Under the pieces are notes generated by a model. The model worked only from the letters and a program-made list of their open reading frames with translations. It was not told the origin of the DNA and made no database searches. This document shows positions 1 through 7,886 of a stretch of DNA of 64,000 bases, one piece after another. This DNA is from Streptomyces luteolifulvus (lineage in GTDB: Bacteria > Actinomycetota > Actinomycetes > Streptomycetales > Streptomycetaceae), in assembly GCF_008806595.1 (NCBI RefSeq), contig NZ_VZRB01000018.1:62001-126000 (forward strand), in the 5' to 3' direction. The translations under genes were made by a program, and so were the position numbers. Positions within the stretch are counted from its first letter, which is position 1. Every line of letters begins with the position of its first letter.

Positions 1-1
1 C

Positions 2-535
2 ATCTGTGTCTTCCTCTCCGCCGCCGACCTCGACGACCGCTACACACGCCCCGCCCAGCAGTTCGCGGAGCTGCTGGGCAAGGGCGGTCACACCCTTGTC
101 TGGGGCGGCTCCGACGTCGGGCTCATGAAGGTGGTCGCCGACGGCGTGCAGGAGGCAGGCGGCCGGCTGCTGGGCGTGTCCGTGGACTTCCTCGCCGCCA
201 AGGCCCGCACGGGCGCCCACGAGATGGTCGTCGCACGGGACCTGGCCGAGCGCAAGAAGCTGCTGCTGGAGAAGGCCGACGCGGTCGTGATCATGGTCGG
301 CGGCACCGGGACGCTCGACGAGGCCACGGAGATCCTGGAACTGAAGAAGCACGGCCACACGGACAAGCCCGTGGTCCTGCTCAACACCGCCGGCTTCTAC
401 GACGGTCTGAAGGAACAGTTCCGGCGCATGGAGGACGAGGGGTTCCTGCCCCGCCCGCTCACCGACCTGGTGTTCTTCGCCGAGGAGCCGGTGGGGGCGC
501 TGGCCTACCTGGAGGAGAGCATGGGCGTGGAGTGA
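2..535 (+). CDS. LOG-family (TIGR00730-like) Rossmann-fold protein, 5' end cut off
   Basis: The reading frame is open from base 2, and probably only the first one or two residues lie outside the window, because the first visible residues (ICVFLSAAD) are where these proteins normally begin. The LOG signature is present as VGGTGTLDEATE, with the usual first proline of PGGxGTxxE replaced by valine, preceded by a basic helix (ERKKLLLEKADAV). Family members are nucleotide-monophosphate phosphoribohydrolases related to cytokinin-activating LOG enzymes or lysine-decarboxylase-like proteins; the substrate in bacteria is often unclear. At 177 visible residues the length fits. The next gene follows 22 bases downstream on the same strand. 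Confidence 0.85.
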   Translation: MCVFLSAADLDDRYTRPAQQFAELLGKGGHTLVWGGSDVGLMKVVADGVQEAGGRLLGVSVDFLAAKARTGAHEMVVARDLAERKKLLLEKADAVVIMVGGTGTLDEATEILELKKHGHTDKPVVLLNTAGFYDGLKEQFRRMEDEGFLPRPLTDLVFFAEEPVGALAYLEESMGVE

Positions 536-557
536 GGGCCGCCCGCGCGATGCGAGC

Positions 558-1256
558 ATGGCAGGCATGGCAACTCATGTGATCACCGGAGCGGGTTCCG
601 GCATCGGCGCGGCCGTCACCCGCCGTCTGCACGCGCGCGGGGACGACCTCGTGCTGCACGCGCGCGACGCGGGCCGCGCGAAGGAACTGGCCGCCCGCTT
701 CCCGGGCGCGCGGACCCTCGTCGGCGACCTCGCGGACCCCGACAAGCTGAGCTGGGCCTTCTCGCACCAGATGCTCCCGGACCGGGTGGACTCGCTGCTG
801 CACATCGCGGGCGTCGTCGACCTGGGCCCGGTCGGCGAGCTGACCCCGAAGTCCTGGCGCCATCAGCTCAACGTCAACCTGATCGCCCCCGCCGAGCTGA
901 CCCGGCACTTCCTGCCCCAGCTCCGCGCCGCCCGCGGCCACGTGGTCTTCGTGAACTCGGGCGCGGGCCTGACCGCCCATGCCGACTGGTCCGCGTACGC
1001 CGCCTCGAAGCACGGTCTCAAGGCTCTCGCGGACTCGCTGCGGCACGAGGAGCACGGCAACGGCGTCCGCGTCACCTCCGTCTACCCCGGCCGCACCGCC
1101 AGCCCCATGCAGGCCAAGGTCCACCAGCAGGAGGGCAAGGACTACGACGCGTCGCAGTGGATCGACCCGGAGTCGGTCGCGACGACGATCCTGCTGGCGC
1201 TCGACCTGCCGAGGGACGCGGAGATCAACGACATGACGGTACGCCCCGGCCGCTGA
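558..1256 (+). CDS. Short-chain dehydrogenase/reductase (SDR)
   Basis: Classical SDR of 232 residues. The N-terminal cofactor motif TGAGSGIG is at residues about 10-17, the catalytic Ser lies in VNSGAG, and the YxxxK pair is in YAASKHG. The early motif and HARDAGR after beta-2 suggest NADP(H). A second ATG at 567 (MATHV) is an equally possible start. The protein is cytoplasmic and its substrate cannot be read from sequence. It follows the LOG-family gene at short distance and is followed by a GC-rich hairpin repeat (1271-1292), so the two may form one transcription unit. Confidence 0.88.
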   Translation: MAGMATHVITGAGSGIGAAVTRRLHARGDDLVLHARDAGRAKELAARFPGARTLVGDLADPDKLSWAFSHQMLPDRVDSLLHIAGVVDLGPVGELTPKSWRHQLNVNLIAPAELTRHFLPQLRAARGHVVFVNSGAGLTAHADWSAYAASKHGLKALADSLRHEEHGNGVRVTSVYPGRTASPMQAKVHQQEGKDYDASQWIDPESVATTILLALDLPRDAEINDMTVRPGR

Positions 1257-1270
1257 GACGTGGGCAGAGC

Positions 1271-1292
1271 GGGGGTCCGGGGCGGAGCCCCC
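1271..1292. repeat. GC-rich hairpin containing the 13-mer GGGGCGGAGCCCC (dispersed repeat copy)
   Basis: The 13-mer GGGGCGGAGCCCC at 1279-1291 recurs exactly at 51991-52003 and, inverted, at 30303-30315. Here it sits in an imperfect hairpin between the SDR gene and the MetE-like gene. It may act as a weak terminator. There is no T-tract. Confidence 0.5.
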
Positions 1293-1335
1293 AGGGACGG
1301 GCTGCACCCCCCGGAGGGTTACGTACGCTTCGGGG

Positions 1336-2343
1336 GTGAGCAACAACACCCAGTTCCGCTACGGCGCAGCCACCGGCGTCGGTTCCATGCCCGGCGGCGA
1401 CGCCCGCGAGGCCGCCAAGACCGTCACCGGCTCCTTCGAGGACTTCCCTTTCCTGCCCGAGCTGCCCGCCCGCGGCCCCGGCGCGGACATGATCGGACGC
1501 ACCGCGGGGATGCTGGTCGAGCTGTACGCGCGCGTCGAGCCCAGCGGCTGGCGGATCGGGGACAGGCCGGGACGCGACACCAAGCGCGCCCGGTCCTGGC
1601 TCGGTGAGGACCTCGACGCGCTGGAGGAATTCACCCAGGACTACGAGGGCCCGCTCAAGGTGCAGGCGGTCGGCCCCTGGACGCTCGCCTCCGCGCTGGA
1701 GCTGAGGAACGGTGAGGTCGCCCTGTCCGACCCCGGCGCCTGCCGCGACCTCGCCGCCTCGCTCGCCGAGGGTCTGCGACTGCATCTCGAAGAGGTCCGG
1801 CGGCGCGTGCCCGGGGCGCAGCTCGTGCTCCAGCTGGACGAGCCCTCCCTGACCGCCGTACTGCGCGGGCAGGTGAAGACCGCCAGCGGCTACCGCACCC
1901 ACCGCGCCGTCGACCGGCAGGCCGTCGAGGCCATGCTCCGGGACGTCGTCGGGGTTCACGGCCGCGGACCGGTCGTGGTCCACTCGTGCGCACCGGACGT
2001 CCCGTTCGCGCTGCTGCGCCGGACGGGCGTGACGGCGATCTCCTTCGACTTCTCGCTTCTCACCGAGCGTGACGACGACGCGATCGGCGAGGCGGTGGAA
2101 GGGGGCACCCGGCTCTTCGCAGGTGTCGTCCCCGGCACGGACGGCCCATTGTCGGACCCTGCCGGTAGCGTCATGGGTGTCAGGACGCTGTGGCGCAGGC
2201 TGGGGCTGCATCCGGGGCTTCTCACGGAGGCGGTCACGGTTACTCCGTCGTGCGGACTCGCGGGGGCCTCCCCGGAGTACGCGCGCAGGGCTCTCGCCCA
2301 CTGTGTCCGGGCGGCGAGATCCCTCGCGGACAACCCAGAGTAA
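1336..2343 (+). CDS. MetE C-terminal-domain (cobalamin-independent methionine synthase-like) protein
   Basis: A 335-residue protein that corresponds only to the catalytic C-terminal half of cobalamin-independent methionine synthase (UROD/MetE-like TIM barrel). Zinc-ligand-type residues are visible: HSC in VVVHSCAPDV and a late cysteine in TPSCGLAGASPEYAR. Full MetE is about 750 residues, so this is the short form, whose methyl donor is not established; it may use another methyl carrier. The GTG start at 1336 has only a distant GGAGGG (about 1314). It runs directly into ligA (15 bases between), and this pairing is one I recall as common in Streptomyces. Confidence 0.82.
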   Translation: MSNNTQFRYGAATGVGSMPGGDAREAAKTVTGSFEDFPFLPELPARGPGADMIGRTAGMLVELYARVEPSGWRIGDRPGRDTKRARSWLGEDLDALEEFTQDYEGPLKVQAVGPWTLASALELRNGEVALSDPGACRDLAASLAEGLRLHLEEVRRRVPGAQLVLQLDEPSLTAVLRGQVKTASGYRTHRAVDRQAVEAMLRDVVGVHGRGPVVVHSCAPDVPFALLRRTGVTAISFDFSLLTERDDDAIGEAVEGGTRLFAGVVPGTDGPLSDPAGSVMGVRTLWRRLGLHPGLLTEAVTVTPSCGLAGASPEYARRALAHCVRAARSLADNPE

Positions 2344-2358
2344 CGGGAGGACAACACG

Positions 2359-4551
2359 GTGGCCGGCGACAGGCAAGCGGAGACGACGGTGCCTACCGAG
2401 GCACGGGAGCAGCACGCGCAGCTCGCTGAGCAGATCGAGGAGCACCGCTTCCGGTACTACGTGAAGGACGCTCCCGTCATCAGCGACGCGGAGTTCGACA
2501 CCCTCCTGCGTTCCCTGGAGGCGCTGGAGGACGAGTATCCCGAGCTGCGGACGCCGGACTCGCCGACCCAGAAGGTCGCCGTGGAGTTCGAGACCGATCT
2601 CGCGGAGGTCGAGCACCGTCAGCGCATGCTCTCCCTCGACAACGTCTTCGACGACGCGGGGCTCGCCGCCTGGGCCGAGCGCGTGGCGAAGGACGTCGGC
2701 ACGTCCGGCCACCACCTCCTGTGCGAGCTCAAGGTCGACGGTCTCGCGGTGAACCTGACGTACGAGAACGGCAGGCTGACCCGCGCGGCCACCCGGGGCA
2801 CCGGCCGGATCGGTGAGGACATCACGCCCAACGTGATGACGATCGCGGAGATCCCGCACCGGCTGAAAGGTGATCGCGTCCCGCAGCTCGTCGAGATCCG
2901 CGGCGAGGTGTACTTCCCGATGGAGGCGTTCGAGGACCTCAACGCACGTCGTGTGGCGGCGGGGGAGAAGCCGTACGCCAACCCCCGCAACTCCGCCTCG
3001 GGTTCACTGCGCCAGAAGGACCCCAGGGTCACGGCGACGCTGCCGCTCCACATGGTCGTCCACGGCATCGGCGCCCTGGAGGGCTTCGAGGGCCTCACCC
3101 GCCTCTCCCAGGCGTACGACCTGCTGAAGAGCTGGGGCCTGCCGACCTCCCGGCACAACAAGGTGGTCGACGGTCTCGACGGCGTACGGGAGTTCATCGC
3201 GTACTACGGCGAGAACCGGCACTCCGTGGAGCACGAGATCGACGGAGTCGTCGTCAAGCTCGACGAGATCCCGTTGCAGGGCCGCCTCGGTTCCACCTCC
3301 CGCGCCCCGCGCTGGGCCATCGCCTACAAGTACGCGCCGGAGGAGGTCAACACCAAGCTGGTCAACATCCGCGTGGGCGTGGGCCGTACGGGCCGGGTCA
3401 CGCCGTACGCCCAGGTCGAGCCGGTGACCGTGGCCGGCTCGGAGGTCGAGTTCGCCACGCTGCACAACCAGGACGTCGTCAAGGCCAAGGGTGTGCTGAT
3501 CGGCGACACCGTGGTGCTGCGCAAGGCCGGCGACGTCATCCCGGAGATCCTCGGTCCCGTGGTCGACCTGCGCGACGGCAGCGAGCGCGAGTTCGTGATG
3601 CCGTCCGAGTGCCCCGAGTGCGGCACGCCGCTCGCGCCCGCCAAGGAGGGCGACGTCGATCTGCGCTGCCCCAACGCCCGCAGCTGCCCCGCCCAGTTGC
3701 GCGAACGTCTGTTCTATCTCGCCGGCCGCAAGTCGCTGGACATCGAGCACTTCGGCTATGTCGCCGCGGCCGCCCTCACCAAGCCGCTGGAGCCCACCGA
3801 GCCGCCCCTCGGGGACGAGGGCGATCTGTTCGACCTCACGATCGAGCAGCTGCTGCCCATCAAGGCGTACGTCCTCGACCAGGACAGCGGTCTGCCCAAG
3901 CGTGATCCGAAGACCGGCGAGGAGAAGGTCGCCACGGTCTTCGCGAACCAGCAGGGCGAGCCGAGGAAGAACGCGCTTGCCATGCTGGAGAACATCGCGG
4001 CGGCCAAGGAGCGCCCGCTCGCCCGCATCCTCACCGGCCTGTCGATCCGTCATGTCGGCCCGGTCGCCGCCGAGGCCCTGGCCCGTGCCTTCCGCTCGAT
4101 CGACCGCATCGACCGGGCGAGCGAGGAGGAGCTGAAGGACACCGACGGCGTGGGCCCGATCGTCGCCGCGGCCGTCAAGCAGTGGTTCGCCGAGGACTGG
4201 CACCGCGAGATCATCCGCAAATGGAAAGCGGCCGGCGTCCGCATGGAGGACGAGGGCGCGGGCGAGGAAGAGGGTTCCCGTCCCCTCGAAGGCCTCACCG
4301 TCGTCGTCACCGGCACCCTCGAACATTTCACCCGTGACGGAGCAAAGGACGCCCTGCAGAGTCAGGGAGCGAAAGTCACCGGGTCGGTTTCGAAGAAGAC
4401 CTCATTCGTCGTTGTGGGTGACAATCCTGGTTCGAAATATGACAAGGCGATGCAGCTCAAGGTGCCTGTTCTGAACGAGGACGGTTTCGGCGTCCTTCTG
4501 GAAGAAGGGCCGGAAGCCGCCGCCGAAGTCGCCCTTCCGGCCGGAGAGTAG
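2359..4551 (+). CDS. ligA: NAD-dependent DNA ligase LigA
   Basis: Essential replicative and repair ligase that seals nicks using NAD+. The 730-residue protein shows the NTase adenylation motif KVDG (Lys125), an OB fold, a four-Cys zinc finger (CPECG...CPNARSCP, about residues 419-440), helix-hairpin-helix repeats, and a C-terminal BRCT domain (about 640-715, RPLEGLTVVVTGTL). An insertion between the zinc finger and the HhH region (around residues 470-540, rich in charged residues) makes it longer than the roughly 670-residue E. coli enzyme. The GTG start is preceded by GGGAGG at 2344-2350. Confidence 0.97.
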   Translation: MAGDRQAETTVPTEAREQHAQLAEQIEEHRFRYYVKDAPVISDAEFDTLLRSLEALEDEYPELRTPDSPTQKVAVEFETDLAEVEHRQRMLSLDNVFDDAGLAAWAERVAKDVGTSGHHLLCELKVDGLAVNLTYENGRLTRAATRGTGRIGEDITPNVMTIAEIPHRLKGDRVPQLVEIRGEVYFPMEAFEDLNARRVAAGEKPYANPRNSASGSLRQKDPRVTATLPLHMVVHGIGALEGFEGLTRLSQAYDLLKSWGLPTSRHNKVVDGLDGVREFIAYYGENRHSVEHEIDGVVVKLDEIPLQGRLGSTSRAPRWAIAYKYAPEEVNTKLVNIRVGVGRTGRVTPYAQVEPVTVAGSEVEFATLHNQDVVKAKGVLIGDTVVLRKAGDVIPEILGPVVDLRDGSEREFVMPSECPECGTPLAPAKEGDVDLRCPNARSCPAQLRERLFYLAGRKSLDIEHFGYVAAAALTKPLEPTEPPLGDEGDLFDLTIEQLLPIKAYVLDQDSGLPKRDPKTGEEKVATVFANQQGEPRKNALAMLENIAAAKERPLARILTGLSIRHVGPVAAEALARAFRSIDRIDRASEEELKDTDGVGPIVAAAVKQWFAEDWHREIIRKWKAAGVRMEDEGAGEEEGSRPLEGLTVVVTGTLEHFTRDGAKDALQSQGAKVTGSVSKKTSFVVVGDNPGSKYDKAMQLKVPVLNEDGFGVLLEEGPEAAAEVALPAGE

Positions 4552-4808
4552 CGGTTGAAGGCCACCCGATCGGCGCATATCAGATGCATACGGGTGGCAG
4601 GGGTGCATTCGGGCAACCGTCGACGACCGCTGCCCGTGGAAGCCTTCTGCGGCCTACTGTTGAGATGTGCGCCTGCCGTGCCCAGCTGCGGTTGGGGCAT
4701 CTCCTTGCTCTTGCAGAGCAGGGGGAAGGGTTTTCCAACGCGGCCGTTGACGGTAGTCGGGCATCGGGCCGCATGGCGTGGGCACCGCCGGCTGTGAGAG
4801 GGACGGGA

Positions 4809-7055
4809 ATGGAACCGACCGAGAGCGCCGCCCCGGACTCACGGCTGCGCCTGCGCCGGATGGCCGTGGCGTGGCGGGGCATCCGGTGGACCGGGCGGCC
4901 TTCGGGACCTGCGGACGCGGAGGGGCGCACCGCCGGACCGCAGCCCGTGGCGGACGTCCGAGGTGCCGCCCAGCTCACCGCCGAGCCCGCTCCCGCACTG
5001 CCGGGCGCCGACCACGACCGACATCTGTCCTGGCCCGCGCTGCCCGCGGCCGTCGTCGCGGCCGCCGGGTTCCTCCTCGGCGCCGGCTTCTACCGGGGCT
5101 TCAGCGGCGACCACGCGCTCTTCCCGTCCGGCACCGTCGGCTGGTCCCTGGCCGTGCTGACCGGCCTCATCGTCGGCCACCTGGTCGCGCTCGGCCGGGC
5201 CCGCTGGTGGGGCGGCACCGGGTCGGGCGCCGCCCTCACCCTCGCCGTCCTGCTGCTGTACGGCTGGATGCCCGCCGGGATGGTCAGCCTCACCGTCGTC
5301 GTCCTGGTCGGCATAGCCCGGCGCCACCGCTGGCGGCAGGGCGTGCTGCACGGGGCGGTGGACATCCTCGGCATCGGCGCCGGGGCCCTCGTGATGGCCG
5401 CCTTCGGCCGTGTCCCGTCCGTCGAGAACCCGTGGAACCCCGACACCTGGACGCCGTACACCGCACCGGAGGTGGTGCTGGTCGCGGTCGCCTACCTCGC
5501 GGTCACCCGCACCGTGCTCTGGTATCTGCACGCCCCGCGCGGCGGCCTGCCCACCGTCGCCCGCACCGCCCTGGTCCGACAGGGCCTCGTCGCGGTCGCG
5601 CTGCTCGGCATCGCGCCGCTGGTCTGCGTGGTCGCCATGGCCAAGCCCCTGCTGCTGCCGCTGTTCGCCATCCCCCTCATCGCCCTCGACTCGACCCTGT
5701 GGATCGCCCGGGCCCGGGCCGAGGAGCAGCTGCGCGATCCGCTGACCGGACTGCCGAACCGGCAGTGGCTGCTGGAACGCATCTGGACGGCGCTGGACGA
5801 CGCCGAGCGCATCGGCGCCCGCGCCGCTCTGATGCTGATCGACCTGGACCGTTTCCGATCCGTCAATGACACGTTGGGGCATCTTGCCGGGGACCGGCTG
5901 CTTCTCCAGATAGCCGACCGGCTGCGCCTGGCGCTGCCGCGCGGGGCGGAGGCCGCGCGGCTCGGCGGCGACGAGTTCGCCGTGTTACTGCCGGTCGCCG
6001 ATTCCACGACATCGGCGACCCGGCTCGCCCGGGGGCTGGTCGCCGCGCTCAGCTCCCCGCTCGACCTCGACGGTCTCACCCTCGTCCTGGAGGCCAGCGC
6101 GGGGGTCGCCGTCTTTCCCGACCACGCCCTCGACGCCGAAGGGCTGCTCAGGCGGGCGGACGTGGCGATGTACCAGGCGAAGAGGGACCGCACGGGCGTC
6201 GAGGTCTACGAGTCGAAGCGCGACTCGAACACCCCGGACCGGCTCGGACTGCTCGGCGATCTGCGACGGGCCCTCGACGCGCACGAGGTGCAGCTGCACT
6301 ACCAGCCGAAGGTCCGCTTCGACGGACAGGTCGCGGGGCTGGAGGCACTGGTCCGGTGGGTGCACCCGGAGCGCGGGAAGGTGCCGCCGGACGAGTTCAT
6401 AGCGATCGCCGAGTCCTCGGGGCTGATGCCCCATCTCACGGAGTACGTACTGGACACGGCGCTCGGCCAGGTCGCCGCCTGGCGGGCCCAGGGGCTGTAT
6501 GTGCCGGTCGCGGTCAACGTCTCCCCGCGCGACGTCCACACACCGGGATTCGCCGGCTCCGTCGCGGCGCGGCTGGCCCGCCATGGAGTTCCGGCGGGGG
6601 CGCTGCAGCTGGAGATCACGGAGCATGTGCTGCTGGAGGATCCGCAGCGGGCCGCCGACACTCTCGCCGGGCTGACCGGGCACGGCGTGAAGATGTCCCT
6701 GGACGACTTCGGTACGGGGTACTCCTCGCTGGTGCACCTGCGGCGGCTGCCGGTCAGCGAGCTCAAGATCGACCGCTCGTTCGTGGCGCGGCTGGCTGTC
6801 GACACGGAGGATGCGGAGATCGTGCGCTGCACGGTCGACCTGGCTCATTCGCTGGGGCTCCTCGTGGTCGCCGAGGGCGTGGAGGACGACGAGACATGGG
6901 AGCGGCTGCGGGACCTGGGCTGTGATGCCGTACAGGGGTGGCTGGTCGCTGCGGCGATGCCTCCGGAGGAGACGACGGCGTGGCTGCGGGCGCGGGGGTC
7001 GCGGGGCTGGCAGCGGCCTCGGGCGGCGCTGCCCGCGGCGGCATCCGACGAGTGA
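4809..7055 (+). CDS. rmdB: Membrane GGDEF-EAL protein, probable c-di-GMP phosphodiesterase RmdB
   Basis: A 748-residue integral membrane protein: six to eight predicted hydrophobic segments over about residues 75-300, then a GGDEF domain (DPLTGLPNRQ to LGGDEFAVLLPV) and an EAL domain (LEALVRW, LDDFGTGYSS, ELKIDRSFV). Both signature motifs are intact. From gene order I identify it with S. coelicolor SCO5495/RmdB, a described c-di-GMP phosphodiesterase affecting development. I chose ATG 4809 (MEPTES) because GAGAGGGACGGGA precedes it. The frame stays open up to 4584, and ATG 4663 is an alternative. Leu393, just after GGDEF, is a TTA codon (5985-5987), so translation should need the bldA tRNA. 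Confidence 0.9.
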   Translation: MEPTESAAPDSRLRLRRMAVAWRGIRWTGRPSGPADAEGRTAGPQPVADVRGAAQLTAEPAPALPGADHDRHLSWPALPAAVVAAAGFLLGAGFYRGFSGDHALFPSGTVGWSLAVLTGLIVGHLVALGRARWWGGTGSGAALTLAVLLLYGWMPAGMVSLTVVVLVGIARRHRWRQGVLHGAVDILGIGAGALVMAAFGRVPSVENPWNPDTWTPYTAPEVVLVAVAYLAVTRTVLWYLHAPRGGLPTVARTALVRQGLVAVALLGIAPLVCVVAMAKPLLLPLFAIPLIALDSTLWIARARAEEQLRDPLTGLPNRQWLLERIWTALDDAERIGARAALMLIDLDRFRSVNDTLGHLAGDRLLLQIADRLRLALPRGAEAARLGGDEFAVLLPVADSTTSATRLARGLVAALSSPLDLDGLTLVLEASAGVAVFPDHALDAEGLLRRADVAMYQAKRDRTGVEVYESKRDSNTPDRLGLLGDLRRALDAHEVQLHYQPKVRFDGQVAGLEALVRWVHPERGKVPPDEFIAIAESSGLMPHLTEYVLDTALGQVAAWRAQGLYVPVAVNVSPRDVHTPGFAGSVAARLARHGVPAGALQLEITEHVLLEDPQRAADTLAGLTGHGVKMSLDDFGTGYSSLVHLRRLPVSELKIDRSFVARLAVDTEDAEIVRCTVDLAHSLGLLVVAEGVEDDETWERLRDLGCDAVQGWLVAAAMPPEETTAWLRARGSRGWQRPRAALPAAASDE

Positions 7056-7236
7056 ATTCCCCACCCGCCCACCCATTCAGCCCGGACGACGGGGTGGCCG
7101 TCTCCCGCGGAGCGGCATCACCGTCGGCGGCAGCCCGCCCCTGAGGCTCCGCCCCCAGTCCCGGCGAACCCCCGGCGGGGACTGCGTCCCCCGTACGCCT
7201 GCCGCGGCCGGCCCGGGGCTCTGCCCCAACCCCTCA

Positions 7237-7389
7237 GGGACTGTGTTCTCTGCACGCCTGCGAGGGGCGAACCTCCGGCATCTGCAGCGCCTCCGCCTCG
7301 GCGAGGCCACCGTGGAGAGCGTGCTGGAAGTGCAGGAGCTGTACGACAACCACTTCCTGCAGAGCGAGGCCTGGGACGGCCGCCGGTGA
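7237..7389 (+). CDS. Possible small protein or gene remnant, 50 aa
   Basis: Starting from GTG 7237, the frame has strong G/C third-position bias from about codon 8 onward. It encodes a helical, Leu/Glu-rich C-terminus (GEATVESVLEVQELYDNHF) and ends in TGA at 7389. The ribosome site is weak (AGGGA only about three bases from the GTG). It could be a genuine conserved small protein or the surviving 3' end of an older gene. I recognise no domain. Confidence 0.35.
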   Translation, partial: GTVFSARLRGANLRHLQRLRLGEATVESVLEVQELYDNHFLQSEAWDGRR

Positions 7390-7454
7390 CCTCAGGGCGA
7401 CCTCACCGGAGCAGGGCCCGGCAAACCGTTTCACGGGCACCGGGCCCCGCCCCA

Positions 7455-7460
7455 TAGGAT
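7455..7460 (+). promoter_or_regulatory. Candidate -10 box for the gat operon
   Basis: TAGGAT fits a TANNNT -10 consensus and lies just before the 87-nt inverted-repeat element. Transcription would start at about 7467, inside the left arm. No convincing -35 is visible. Confidence 0.35.
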
Positions 7461-7547
7461 TAGGGCCTGTCGGCACGTTCCGTCTGCCGTGCGACGCCTG
7501 GCACGTCCGCCCACGGGCGGACGACGGGAACGTGCCGACAGGCCCTA
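7461..7547. repeat. 87-nt nested inverted-repeat element in the gatC leader (MITE-like or regulatory hairpin)
   Basis: The arms at 7461-7481 and 7527-7547 are perfect 21-bp inverted repeats. They begin and end in TA, with inner motif GGGCCTGTCGGCACGTTCC. Inside lies a second perfect 9-bp stem CGTCCGCCC/GGGCGGACG (7504-7512, 7515-7523). Everything sits 38 bases before gatC. The TA-bounded ends resemble a short non-autonomous transposon; a cis-acting mRNA structure is the alternative. Confidence 0.6.
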
Positions 7548-7585
7548 GGCCCAAACCGCAAACACTCACCCCAGAGGATCGCTGC

Positions 7586-7882
7586 ATGCCTGGCATCACG
7601 CGCGAGGAGGTCGCCCACCTCGCCCGGCTGGCGCGTCTGGAGCTGAAGCCCGAAGAGCTCGACCACTTCGCAGGCCAGCTGGACGACATCATCGGCGCGG
7701 TCGCCCGCGTCAGCGAGGTCGCCGACCAAGACGTACCGCCGACCTCGCACCCGCTGCCGCTGACGAACGTCATGCGCGCGGACGAGGTCCGTCCCTCGCT
7801 CACCCCCGAGCAGGCGCTTTCCGGCGCCCCGGCCCAGGAGCAGCAGCGTTTCAAGGTGCCGCAGATCCTGGGGGAGGACTGA
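7586..7882 (+). CDS. gatC: Aspartyl/glutamyl-tRNA amidotransferase subunit C
   Basis: A 98-residue GatC, the small wrapping subunit of the GatCAB amidotransferase that converts Glu-tRNA(Gln), and where needed Asp-tRNA(Asn), to the amidated form. The typical N-terminus MPGITREEVAHLARLARL and the tail with MRADEV/PSLTPEQAL are present. The start ATG 7586 is supported by AGAGGA at 7573-7578; an upstream in-frame ATG at 7532 falls inside the inverted repeat and lacks a ribosome site. It is the first gene of a four-gene operon, with gatA four bases downstream. Confidence 0.96.
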   Translation: MPGITREEVAHLARLARLELKPEELDHFAGQLDDIIGAVARVSEVADQDVPPTSHPLPLTNVMRADEVRPSLTPEQALSGAPAQEQQRFKVPQILGED

Positions 7883-7886
7883 TCCC

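Larger units (their letters stand above)
7056..7585. other. Intergenic stretch rmdB-gatC
   Basis: After rmdB the first 180 bases are GC-rich and repetitive (GGCTCCGCCCC-type elements). A 7-bp stem CAGTCCC/GGGACTG at 7156-7184 could be the rmdB terminator. Then come one possible small reading frame (7237-7389), a likely gatC promoter element (TAGGAT, 7455-7460), and a long nested inverted repeat (7461-7547). No tRNA or other RNA gene was recognised. Confidence 0.6.

Noticed and set aside
4584..4808. 75-residue N-terminal extension of RmdB
   Set aside because: No ribosome site and less typical codon use; ATG 4809 has a better site and begins where the protein composition looks normal. ATG 4663 remains possible.
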